Assembly (NCBI GenBank): GCA_003427395.1
Contig: BFEA01000231.1
Span: 2,228,538 to 2,259,081, forward strand
DNA from: Chara braunii
Lineage: Eukaryota; Streptophyta; Charophyceae; Charales; Characeae
Direction: 5' to 3'
Length of the DNA stretch: 30,544 nt
Shown here: positions 7,554 to 17,240 of the stretch, one piece after another
Layout of the letters: each line of letters begins with the position of its first letter
How positions within the stretch are numbered: the stretch's first letter is position 1
Translations under genes and position numbers: made by a program
The notes under the pieces: generated by a model
Databases searched by the model: none
The model's input: the letters and a program-made list of their open reading frames with translations, nothing else
What the model was told of the DNA's origin: nothing

Positions 7554-9400
7554 TCAAGGCTTTGTGAAAATAGAATCTGGAAAGTTCCTCCGGCGGAGCG
7601 CGACCTTCAGGGTGAAAAGATGGGAGGCTTCGGTGGCGGGTAATGTGCCCATGTCATACGCTTTATGCAGAAATGAAAAAATCACCACTGCTTTCTGTTT
7701 CTTGCTGCAAAAGGAATCAAAATTCTGGAGATTTTGAAAGGTGATATTACCCCTGCCAATAAGACTTTCTTGATTTGTAAGCATGGGCTGACAGTATGCT
7801 TTGACTGGTTGCTGTCCTATCCGAATGTAACATCCCAAATACGGTCAGTCAAGCCCCTCACTGGTTTTTTCCAGTACCAGATGCTTATCATAGCAACTCT
7901 CCTGGAATCTGGCAAGTATCCCTTCTGCCTTAGTTATGGATCCTACGTCATTTCTCTTACACCTAATGAAAATTGAAACATCATCCACTAACCTACATCC
8001 TCATACCAACTTAGCATCGTTGCCCACGCTCTGCAGGAACATGTATTCACTGTGCGCACACATCAGGCAGGCGAGGGCAGTACTTGAAGATTTGCCCATT
8101 GGAATTCCTAGTTTCTGTCTGATCACGGTGTCCATAGCCATGGTGAAAGTATTCCTCAAATGAAATGCGAAGAATATAATCAAGGTGGAGAATTTTACAG
8201 ACTTATATAGCCTATGTTACTCACTGCGACCTTGCATAATCTCACCTGCTTCTTTATTGCGTGAATCAAACACTTGTAGTATCCTTTCTCCTCAAAAAGG
8301 CTGACCGCCCATTCAATTGCACCCATGATCGCAGAGTGTGGTAGAGAGCAGAGCATTTCCTTTACATCAAAACTCCCTGCCAACAACGCATCACTGTCCT
8401 CAATGCCCCAGTTGACTGTTCGTAGGAAAGAGGGCAGCAGATGCATGCTGCGAAGTTTAAAGTGGCTGTATGATGGCAATCTCCTCGGAAACTCGTTTTC
8501 GCAAGTAGAGCTAATGCTAGCGGCTCGTCTCGAAGGTTCAGACCACGATGGGCAAATAGGCCTCCACTTATAAGTATCTTTGTGCTTCGGTATTACATAA
8601 GATCTACCTTATCTACCTTTCCCTACCCGCGGAGCCAAACGGTTAAACTTCTCTGCCTTGTAGCCTTGCCTACACCTAGCCAGAATCATAGCTTCATCAT
8701 CGCTTTCAATTGCATCCCCGGATTACTAGTGAATAACTTCGCTAATCCTTGCGATTACACAATCGGACAACAAGCATGCGTATCCCCCGTGTTGTGATCG
8801 AACGGACAAAGTACAAGACCTTCAAACATTTTCTTATACCCAATTACTTTGTCAATCTTGATGCATCTTCGTTCGTCAGATGTAAGTGAAATGCAATCCT
8901 GTACCTGAGCAGCGGCCACTTCAATTTGCTTGCCAAAAAAGGAGGAAAGTGCGGTAGCAATCTGATTACTAAGCTGACCCCTATTAGTAGAGTAGTTTGG
9001 AGAAACAATATCCTTGGAGTTAGTCAGGAAGGAGGGAATGAAGTCGACCTCACTGAGTCCAAAGGACACGTGACCATCATACTATTGCAGCACAAGAACA
9101 TAATAATGGTTTATTACGTACAGCATACTTGTGAAATTTGTGCAAAAGATCACCTACACTACTATTCTCGGACCAAACCAACCTAAAGCGGCAACATACA
9201 AGATCTAAGTACTGGGGTGGCATATCCAAACTTCAGGTGATCCTCTTGCATACGTCGCGAATTTCATTTCTGATCAACTTGTCATCAAACTGAACCCTAA
9301 TTACCAATCTCGCAATCTCGCAGATAGACTTAATGACCACCTTTTCCGACAAGCGTGGGAGAGAATCAACTTCAAGGAGGACCGATAACTTTTATTGGAA
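7554..9400 (-). pseudogene. Penelope-like reverse transcriptase, degraded copy 2 (longer)
   Basis: Read on the minus strand, this copy keeps more of the N-terminus. Up to about 9400 there is a helical stretch with QFDDKLIRNEIRD. Next come a Cys-x-Cys near LLCSCAA, a block DGHVSFGLSEVDFIP with TNRGQLSNQI (9069-8930), and LVLCPFDHNTGD. After a frame change comes the finger block YVIPKHKDTYKWRPICPS (about 8550-8600). Motif A is FDVKEMLCSLPH (8360-8390) and motif B is RQKLGIPMGKSSS (about 8080-8120). Motif C is CRLVDDVSIFIRC (about 7955-7995). The C-terminal blocks are VLEKTSEGLD, LGCYIR, and FCSKKQKAVV through IFTKP (7554). At least two frame changes and several stops are present. Copy 1 aligns over motifs A-C and weakly beyond. 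A full element would need about 600 codons in one frame; none remains. Confidence 0.75.
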
Positions 9401-10280
9401 ATAGTACAGAAAGCGGCGTAGGATCTAATAAAGAAAGAGAGCTCCCAGTGTCTAAGTTCCTTTGTGGATGATGGGTTACTGAGTAGTCGGATGAGAGTGC
9501 TTTTTAATGGAAGGGACCGAGAACAGAAGTGTGTAACCGTGTGGAAGAAAATGCATCGATCTGCGACAAACCAGCAGCCAGAATTTTTAAGTAGAGAGAT
9601 TGGAAGACCTGTGGTGAAGATGGTGGAAGAACCGAACAGGCGAAGTACGAGTTTCCATTTCTCGGCAAGTTTCGTCCCAGACTGAATGAAGATGGAGAAG
9701 GGAGTTTGAATCTTCAAATCTACAGCCTTGTGGAGAATCGATACCAAGCTAGCAGATGGAGGACCAAACGATGAAATGAAAACAAGGGAGAGGAGGAAGA
9801 CAGGGGGGACGAAGAGGGGTTGTATGGGTTGTGTCTGACAGATGGAGGACTCAACGCCTGCTGAGTGGTACCTTCCAGTCTTCTGCTAGTTCCGAAACTG
9901 AATTCAGATAGAAGGTACTGTTCGCAGGTAAGCGTTTGAGCAGTACGTGTAACGTTCTGGCGACCCTTCGCTGTATCAGGGCAGCTGCTGGATCCGCTGG
10001 TGCTGGCGCTATCGGCCTCCAAAGCGTCCTGCAACTGTGTTTGTTTGGCCGATCCCCTGTGTTAACCGGCCCATATTTGTTTTTCAAGCGGAAAAAAAAA
10101 AAACATCCTCCTGAGCGCATGTGAGACTGCACCCAATCAGCAGGAATTGTCCAGACCAAGCATTTCAGGGCAGTCACTGAATCTCCCCTCGACTTTCCTC
10201 CCCCAAGAACATGAGCAGTGTCTGCTAGGGCGAAGGGCTATCTCTAGATGGCCGGGCAGTGCGGCGGGCACCAAGTATGC
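9401..10280. other. No gene seen
   Basis: A 148-codon minus-strand frame ending at 9301 overlaps the start of RT copy 2 in a different frame and has no recognisable domain. An A-run lies at 10091-10103. Nothing else is supported. Confidence 0.45.
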
Positions 10281-10359
10281 CCAGGGAATGGGAGTTGAAC
10301 CAATGACCTCTTGAATGCCACTTGTGTCTTTTAGCAAGTGAGTGAGTTAGGCGTCTGCC
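10281..10359 (-). repeat. tRNA-like sequence (SINE head or tRNA pseudogene)
   Basis: On the minus strand there is a good B box, GGTTCAACTCC (10291-10301), about 45 nt downstream of an A-box-like TAACTCACTCACTTG. An anticodon-arm-like CACTTG...CAAGTG hairpin lies between them. The T stem has one mismatch and no full cloverleaf can be drawn, so it is not called as a functional tRNA. A TTC microsatellite (10370-10396) adjoins it. Confidence 0.5.
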
Positions 10360-10369
10360 CAGATTCTGT

Positions 10370-10396
10370 TTCTTCTTCTTCTTCTTCTTCTTCTTC
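10370..10396. repeat. (TTC)n microsatellite
   Basis: Nine TTC/CTT units followed by a T-run. Confidence 0.95.
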
Positions 10397-10831
10397 CTTT
10401 TTTTACCTTTGTTTTACTCATCTCAGATTCTCCCACAGTCAGCTTTATTTCAGCTTTCAATATCTACCTAGTACCTACCACTACTCCTAATACAGAGCCC
10501 CCTTGCAAGCAGCTACCTTGCAGTGAAGGGATTGCATGTTGCCCCCTTCCCTAACCGTGGTGGTGAGGGAGTACGGTGGGACTGCCGGTGGGGGCCCAGC
10601 TAAGATCACGACTGAGCATTTTTGGCAGCAGCATCTACCTTTTGCAATCTTTTTCTTTTCGGGGGCAGGAGTCGGGGGCGGGGCGAGGAGGCATATTTGG
10701 TCTCCTTCTGCTTCAAGTTTTTTTTTTTTTGAAGCTCCAATTCATTGGTGGGGAGCAGCAATTTGGTTTCCACATCATGCATGATGGTGTCCAATTTTAT
10801 TAGTGTAGAAAGGGATTACTACCGTCTTCAC

Positions 10832-10912
10832 CCGATCAGTGGTTAGAGCACCAGTTCGAAATGCGCATTGTGGTATAAGGTTGCGGGTTCAAAACCTCGC
10901 AACCTCGCACAT
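10832..10912 (+). repeat. tRNA-derived SINE head
   Basis: The A-box-like TCAGTGGTTAGAGCA (10837-10850) and a perfect B box GGTTCAAAACC (10886-10896) lie about 40 nt apart. The T arm extends into a TTGCG/CGCAA stem. The acceptor and anticodon arms do not close as in a true tRNA, so an RNA polymerase III SINE head is the likeliest reading. The 3' limit is unclear. Confidence 0.6.
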
Positions 10913-11164
10913 GGCCACCGGCAGGGCGTTAGAGTTACGCACGGCTGGACACACACCCCCTTGGGATGACGCAGGTAAGTTATTACAGACACTGCCTGCG
11001 CACCACCCAAGGGGTAGCTCATGGTTGTCGTATGTTGGAACTGCGTGATGGCATGGTATCCTGATGTTCTTGGTCGATGGTGTGGTTACGAGACTGCTGG
11101 GTGGTTTGTACAGTCTGGTTTACTCGAGCCCAGCAGAGCAAAGCTACAGACTATTTCATAGCTT

Positions 11165-11320
11165 AGGCCAATAGGTTAGGTCATTTGCATGATTTACATG
11201 AGGTCCTGTGTTCGATACCAGATTAGGACTTAGGGCTGGTCATCCTCCTAGTATGAGTCATGGGTTGAGGCTGGCATAGCAGTTCCTTAGTATGGGATGT
11301 CGGGGGTGTCAGGAGATACT
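11165..11320 (+). mobile_element. SINE-like element (tRNA-like head plus shared body)
   Basis: A B-box-like GTGTTCGATACC lies at 11208-11219. It is followed by a body (11221-11320) containing GGTTGAGGCTGGCATAGCAG and TTCCTTAGTATGGGATGT that recurs at 15625-15715. The repeated body behind an RNA polymerase III box supports a SINE. No poly-A tail is evident in this copy. Confidence 0.55.
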
Positions 11321-12473
11321 GCTCATCATGGCATCGGTGACCATGGCGAGAGGGAAGATGCCCCTGATGAGGCAGATGAGTGCGGGGTGGAATTGGGGCT
11401 AATGGCAAAGGCGGTGGTGACAACAGTGAAAACTGAAGATGCTACATCAACAACATCATCAACAACAACAACAACGGCGACGTCCAGCGTCGCCACAACG
11501 ATAGCAGGAGAGCTAAAGACAATAATAACAACAGCATCAGGGAAGTGGGGGGCAGCTAGTAGCTTGGTTGGGCTGGCGAGGTGGGAGTTGAGGTTGAAGG
11601 TGAGAATTACCGTTCCCTCCCATTCCTACCCGGTGTTTCATAATGTTGATTTGTTTTTCATTTTTTGGCACCGGGTGAGCGCTGGCGATAGCGGGCGCTC
11701 CTGCGCTGGCGAGAGCGGGCGCTGCTATGGCAGGCGTGACGCTGCTGGCTGTGGGCGCTGCTTTGGCAGGTGCGATGCTGCTGGCTGTGGGCGCAGCTAT
11801 GGTGGGCGCGTTGCTGCGGGTTGGGGGCGTTGGCGAATGGTGGGCGCAACGCTGCTACAGAGGGGCTGTGAGAGGGAGGGGGGGAGATGGAGGAATGCTC
11901 CGTGCTGTGATCCATGGCGTCACAGGCTGATGCGTGGGATTAGGGAGGAGCCTTCACTTGCTTTGTTTGACGAAGGTTTCTGCGTTTTACTCTCGACGCA
12001 TGTGGTGGAGGGTGAAATGACATGGAGTAGGGTGGGAGAGAGGAGTGGGGGGGGGGGGCTTATGGCGGACCTCGTCAAGAGCATCAACGGCAGTGGGAGA
12101 GTATCGTCAACCACAACCATTTCAATCAGGATGGCTGACCTGGCGGTACAAATCTGAGGAACAAGCATTGTCAGGAGTTAATCGCTGCGGAGCAAATACT
12201 GGTGATGTTTGGCGCAGGCTGAGGAGGTGATAAGAGCACTTCCTTAGTCTAAGGGCTGGCACTGCGAGTATATGTTGTGGGGCGAGTAAGGGCGATGGTG
12301 AGTTTTCTTCAGGAGCACATCGAACGGCAGGTCAGCGGCAGAAGCACGAGGAGAGGCTACATTTTCATAAATTTCATCATCATCATCATCTTCCACATGA
12401 CACCGGTGAGCATGGCCGCTGCGCAAGGATGACAGCAGCGGCAGGTCTTGTCATCAGCATCATCAGCATCATT

Positions 12474-12508
<35 letters not shown>

Positions 12509-12850
12509 GGCATTTGGCGGTCGGGGTAATGTTCGTCGTTTTTTCATCCATCTTCCTCTTTGTGTCCTTCCCTCCTCCTCCTTTCCCTTCCGACTCTTCT
12601 TTTTACTCGGCTGCCTCTTCTCTCTTTATTCTTCCCTCCCCCCCTCCTCCTTATTAGTCCTCTGCCCTCTTCTCCTCGTTTTCTATTCTCCTTTGCTCCG
12701 CTTCGGGGTTGTTCCGCCGCCTCATCCAACAAGGACGAGGAGTGTAGTGGGGCGACAATGGGTAGAAGTGGAGGAGGGAATGGGGTAGGAGGGGCCGCGG
12801 TAGGAAGAAGGTGGTGGGATTTAGGGGGGAAAGTGATGGGCCACGTAGTA
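11321..12850. other. Low-complexity region with GC-rich tandem repeats and (CAT)n; no supported gene
   Basis: It contains ACA/CAA trinucleotide runs (11450-11480) and tandem units of about 39 bp around GTGGGCGCTGCTATGGCAGG (11690-11830). There are a small TCA run (12367-12386), a (CAT)n run (12451-12508) and a C/T-rich stretch (12540-12710). A 286-codon plus-strand frame (11297-12157) crosses this but starts inside the SINE body and owes its length to the repeats. I do not call it a gene. Confidence 0.6.
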
Positions 12851-13330
12851 ATATAGGTTGTACTATTCTCCTAATTCTAACTAGTATCCTTTTTAGCTAA
12901 TTAATCAACATCCAATCATCATACATATCATCATACATATCATCATTCTAATATCCAATCTATTCTTTCAACTAAAATAATATCCTAATTAAATATCCAA
13001 ATTAAATTTCCAAATAATATTCCCCAATATCCCAGAATCATTGTAACTCTCAACTCCTACAACTAAGCTGATTGGTATTTTTAATACCTAAAATTCTTAA
13101 ATTCCTACATTTTGAATTTCTGAATCTCCAATCTGCATTTCTACCTTCCATAATACCTAAAAATTTTAATTAATTAATTAATAATTAATTAAGTCTTAAC
13201 TAATCCTTGATTCCCTCAATATGGTTACAGGCGTTTTGATGTTCTCTTGGAATTCTTATAGCATTCAAATCTAATCTCACTTCTTATTTCATCAAAAAAT
13301 GAAGGTCTAAATGCCATCCTAAATTTTGTT
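12851..13330. other. AT-rich noncoding block
   Basis: Very AT-rich, with short repeats such as CATCATACATATCATCAT (12917-12945) and TTAATTAATTAATTAATAAT (about 13168-13187). Codon-like structure is absent. The composition resembles 28370-28760. It could be a matrix-attachment-like or old transposon region; nothing specific is supported. Confidence 0.5.
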
Positions 13331-13820
13331 GTCTCCTCCAACGTGCTCTGATGATTTACTTTCGGATGATGGAGGTTGGGTGTTGAGGGGGAGAACTCTA
13401 CTCTGCAGGGGCTTCACAAGGTGGGTGGTGAATGCTCTGAAGGGGGTGGGGGCAGAATATGGGGATTGCCCTATTCTGGGGCTGGGGTAGAAGTACATTG
13501 TAGCATCATACCCCAGCCGGGGCAGATTAGGGTAGAGGTTGCCAAAGGCATACTTTAGGTGGGAATTGGATGCCTTTGTAGGAACAGGAGGGGGAGGGGG
13601 TCTGTCCCAAGTTGGGGCCAATGGAGAATCTCTGCAAGCACGGCGTTTCTCTTCGGTGGAGGCAGCGCTGGGACAGGGGGGAAGGTGAAAAGGGGGGAGA
13701 GGGATTTCTTCAATTGATTACCAAGGTAATCTTCTAGTGCTATGTACGCGTCTGGGAGACAGACGACTGTCTTTAGCGATCCAGGATAAGCGTGCGTACT
13801 ACGTAGTATCAGGTGCTTCA

Positions 13821-13904
13821 GAATTCCACAGTCTTCAATCATTTATATCAAGCTTTCTGGTATGAATTCCACAGTCTTCAATCATGTTATATCAAGCTTT
13901 CTGG
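13821..13904. repeat. Two-copy tandem duplication, ~43-bp unit
   Basis: GAATTCCACAGTCTTCAATC through AAGCTTTCTGG is present twice in a row, at 13821-13860 and 13864-13904, with a single-base indel. No gene is seen in 13330-14020. Confidence 0.9.
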
Positions 13905-14020
13905 TGTGCTGTAATTCTTGGTGGCATCTGACCTTCTTCCTCGTTCAGATATAGGATTCCAGAGATGGTGGAATCTAGACTGATATCTGCAGAGTGGCTT
14001 TGTTCCCTGTTTTGCCGATG

Positions 14021-14130
14021 CCAGAACGACGCTGGCCGGAGCTGGGGCGTTGCCTGTAACCTGCAAATGGTAGGAGTGTGAGGCCTTGTAGAGAGATCTG
14101 GGGATTGCTGAGGGAGGAAAGCAATCCAGT
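14021..14130. repeat. Copy of the GACGCTGGCC dispersed repeat
   Basis: The block GATGCCAGAACGACGCTGGC, GGAGCTGGGGCGTTGCC, TGTAACCTGCAA, GAGGCCTTGTAGAGAGATCT is shared with 29337-29430 and 30018-30110. A dispersed repeat, non-coding by appearance. Confidence 0.8.
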
Positions 14131-14508
14131 GGTGAACCGGGGGGGTTGCCTTGACAACCTATGGGACCAGGGATAGTCTAGGTGGCGAGAACATGTCAGC
14201 TATGGTTGACGTTGGTTAGGATGGCATTGTCTCTGAGATGTAATGTCCTGGTACAAAGGGGGCTATGAGTTGTTCTAGGATTAGGAGGCCAGATTTGCTG
14301 ATATAGCATAGTCTTCTAAATCTGTTACCTACTAATCATCATCATTAAAAAAAAAAAAAAAAAAAGGATAGATGACCTCCCCCTCGTCCATTAGGATGAT
14401 TGGCTCTCAACTCCCATGCCCTCAACTCTCAATCATGTGGTCTCATGACGGGTTTGATGATTACGTTTTCATTTGCGGTTGATTCCTTGATTGGGTAGGG
14501 GTGACAGC

Positions 14509-14549
<41 letters not shown>

Positions 14550-15098
14550 CGATGACGACGACGATGATGACGGCGGAGATGACCAGGGGCACAGAAGGGT
14601 AGAACGCGTCATCCGCGTATCTGAGATTATTATCAGCGCGATCGGAGTGATGCTGCAAGCGGTCGTGGTGGGATATGGGGTTGCGAAGGAGAACTGGTTT
14701 ATTGCTTTCCCCCCTTCCAACCTCGATACAAATTTTCTCATCGGGGTTTGGTAGAGGATAGGAGCAGGACAGCTGCCAGTGATTGATGCTGCGCGGCCTG
14801 CAATATCAATCATCAATGTGTGGCTGTTCGTCCAGCTGGCTGGCGGCGGGCTGCTTAGGGATTAGTTAGCAGGAGGTCAATCCTTCCCTGCGCAGGGAAG
14901 TAATCGATGCCCATTGATCGTTTCACATGATAATGCATATTGGTTGCTGGACTCTATTTTTTAGGTATGTTTGACAAAGATCATATACATCATATTGCGC
15001 TTTGGATTGGTGTTTTCAGTTTGATAGATATAGAATAAAGACATATAAAGACATATATTGGTAGTTCCTGACTGTTGGATATAGTTACACAACATGGT
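14131..15098. other. No gene seen; A-run and (CAA)n
   Basis: An A-run at 14347-14365 and a CAA trinucleotide run at 14508-14550 grading into GAC/GAT repeats. Predicted polyasparagine or polyvaline peptides here are repeat artefacts. Confidence 0.6.
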
Positions 15099-15353
15099 AT
15101 AGGGATGCTGGACCCGATTTCCAGTAGATACAAATCACGTTAGTGTAATACACATTACATCATGATTAGGGTTTCGCCTGATAGGATTGATATCTCAGTT
15201 TGTTTGCAAGGTTCTATAGATCAGATGGATAGGGACGCTGGACCCGTTTTCCAGCACATACATTCACACCATGGCAAACGGACGTTGGACCTGATTTCGA
15301 GCAGATATATTTTCATCATTGTATAGGGACGCTGGACCCAATTTCCAGCAGGT
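15099..15353. repeat. Four spaced copies of a ~31-bp motif
   Basis: ATAGGGACGCTGGACCC followed by a TTTCCAGCAG-type string occurs at about 15099, 15229, 15276 and 15323, with irregular spacing of 47-130 bp. A related copy (GGGACGCTGGGCCCGGTTCC) is at 30420. The motif folds back weakly (CTGG...CCAG), so each unit is a small hairpin candidate. Confidence 0.75.
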
Positions 15354-15454
15354 GTAGCTCCCCACCAATAGATGGAGCCTTCGACACTGGGGCCTACTTA
15401 CCGGGGAGACTCTTATCACAAATCGTTAAGTAGGCTTCCCATATACGAAGTTTC

Positions 15455-15800
15455 AAAAAAAAAAAAAAAAAAAGGAGATACTGCACCTTACCGCGGGGCC
15501 AGAACGGATTCCAGGGATATACGAGGGAACGGAGGATCCCCAGCTCTCTACCATCAACACAATAGAACACTCTAGTAATACAACGTAAGGATAAGAGATT
15601 CAAGTCATAACTCAAGACTCAGAGTTGGCTATCCTCCTAATTACGTAGCATAGGGTTGAGGCTGGCATAGCAGTTCCTTAGTGCGGGATGTAGGGGGTGT
15701 TAGAAGATACTACACCTTACCGTGGGCCGGAATGGACTCCAGGGACACACGAGGGAACGGAGGATTCCCAACTCTCTATCGTACCACATAACTGTGCTAG
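15455..15800 (+). mobile_element. Two SINE-body copies in tandem after an A-run
   Basis: After an A-run (15455-15473), a body beginning GGAGATACTGCACCTTACCG runs to the CTCTCTACC string near 15553. A second copy with the preceding shared part (GGTTGAGGCTGGCATAGCAG at about 15654-15673) starts near 15625, and its GATACTACACCTTACCGTGG... body extends to about 15800. The 15625-15715 part matches the element at 11221-11320. The A-run may be the tail of an upstream copy. Confidence 0.6.
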
Positions 15801-16182
15801 ATGGGAGCCACTGTGCACCCTCATGAAGACCTGTAGTAGCATATTCATACCTAGCTCCCAAAGTCCCCGTGCAATCAGGCTTGCACAGCATCTGCTTCAA
15901 CCAGGGTTGAGCAGGGGGATAGGTCTCTCTGCTTAGCCCGGGTGCCTGCAACCGCTGTTCTGTCAGGTCACCCCGCCGAAGATGGTAATGGGTGATGGTC
16001 CCAGGTGGCTAACACTAGGGTGGGACAGGGGGGGTTGGGGGTGCGCCAGGGCAAAAAAGATGAGAGGAAGGGTGGGTGGGGTCTTCAGAGGGTTTCAGCT
16101 GGACAACCGAGTGGCCGAATACTGTGGGTAACTGTCATTGGTCTAGTATCCCACCTCTACAACAACCTGGGTAACTTCAGTA

Positions 16183-16340
16183 GAGTCACAAAAACGAGTT
16201 ATAATTGCACTATGGGGCAAGATACAGTTTGCAATTGCACTTTGGGCACCCTACCTGGCCAAAAAGTTGGGTTGTATACATTGCCCGAACTCAAACTGTA
16301 TCTTGGCCTGTAGTGCAATTATAACTCATTTGCGTGACTC
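16183..16340. mobile_element. 158-bp MITE with 48-bp terminal inverted repeats
   Basis: Arms 16183-16230 and 16293-16340 are imperfect inverted copies beginning GAGTCAC and sharing GAGTTATAATTGCACTA and a CAAGATACAGTTT string. The 62-bp centre is unique. No coding capacity. No convincing target duplication is visible, so the superfamily is unresolved. Confidence 0.8.
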
Positions 16341-16388
16341 CAAAAAAAAAGAACGGCTGGTCATTATAGCTGTATCTGGACCATGGTA

Positions 16389-16515
16389 ACCGCGGACCCG
16401 GACACCGGACACTTCCGGACTGTCTTCCGGACCAGTGTCTTGACCGGTCCGGACTGTCCGGTGATCCGGACATCACCGGACACCAGACAGTCCGGACCGG
16501 TCCCCGGGGTGCAAA
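16389..16515. repeat. CCGGAC-rich fold-back cluster
   Basis: CCGGAC or its complement GTCCGG recurs about a dozen times in 127 bp. A strong hairpin forms between 16443-16465 (ACCGGTCCGGACTGTC then CGGTGAT) and 16472-16501, with a 7-nt bulge. The innermost 10-bp stem GTCCGGTGAT/ATCACCGGAC is perfect. It could be a subterminal repeat cluster of a DNA transposon, but no partner end is seen in this window. Confidence 0.75.
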
Positions 16516-16961
16516 AATGTCCGAACCCAAAGTTGGCAGGCACTTACCTGCTTTGCACTCTGTAGTTCAGGCAGTAGAGCACGTGTCTTGCAGCAAATCA
16601 AACAGCACATTTAACCAGCAGACATGCAAAGTTGCAAACCGTGCAGGCACAAGACTAAAGAAACAGAGAATTAAAAAAAAAAAAAAGTATGATTAACTTT
16701 GAACTTTGAACTTTGGATTTGGTTATTTAAGTTCATAACTTCATATATAACTTGAAAGTTCGAGCTTTGCAGTTCAATTCAGAACCTCATAGTCTTTAGA
16801 CTGGCAGCACTGTCATCGGATGTTGGAAAATGGGCGCAACGCTACCGGGAGCGCTGCGCCCGAACCCGAACCGGTTCCCCCCGTCGGTTTCACACAGGCG
16901 ATCGGAAATGGCGGGCGGTGGCGCGGTGGGTGTAGCGGACCCACCAGGTGTGGTGCTCCGC
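16516..16961. other. No gene seen
   Basis: An A-run at 16674-16686 is followed by (AACTTTG)-like short repeats (16697-16720). Near the retroelement boundary, TGTAGCGGACC (16931-16941) matches the minus-strand LTR start but on the plus strand. No coding region is supported. Confidence 0.45.
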
Positions 16962-17240
16962 TAGGGATGATGATGGAGATGGAGGATGAGGGAGGAGCCA
17001 GACAGCACAGCGCAGCTCCCACGCAAGACTCCAGCGCACGTACTCCAAAACTGTGCAAGTGTAGAATGATCTCGAAAACAGACAATGGCTGGGGTATACC
17101 CCAGCGGACTGACGAGACTGGACTGGACTGGCTGGTACCGACAGAGGTACCGGCCTGGACTGGACTGCCCCGAATAAAACATAGGCCTATGAGAACAGGC
17201 CAAGGGGTTGGTCTCACAAGCCAACCAGAGGTCCGCTACA
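16962..17240 (-). repeat. 3' LTR of the chromovirus
   Basis: Nearly identical to 27009-27275 over its whole length. On the minus strand it starts TGTAGCGGACC, as expected for TG at the LTR start. The other end reads TAGGGATG on the plus strand without the preceding TG, so the terminal CA of the minus strand has been lost or altered. Compared with the right copy it carries about 14 extra bases near 17180-17200. Confidence 0.85.

Noticed and set aside
9301-9747. 148-codon minus-strand open frame next to RT copy 2
   Set aside because: The RT-like sequence at 9300-9400 is in a different frame, and this frame shows no known family.
10832-10912. Functional tRNA gene
   Set aside because: The A and B boxes are good, but the acceptor and anticodon arms do not close, so it is called a SINE head.
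11297-12157. 286-codon plus-strand open frame
   Set aside because: It starts inside a SINE body shared with 15 kb, then crosses trinucleotide runs and GC-rich tandem repeats. Its composition is low-complexity and no domain is seen.
14491-14754. Polyasparagine/aspartate protein
   Set aside because: Direct translation of a CAA/GAC microsatellite.
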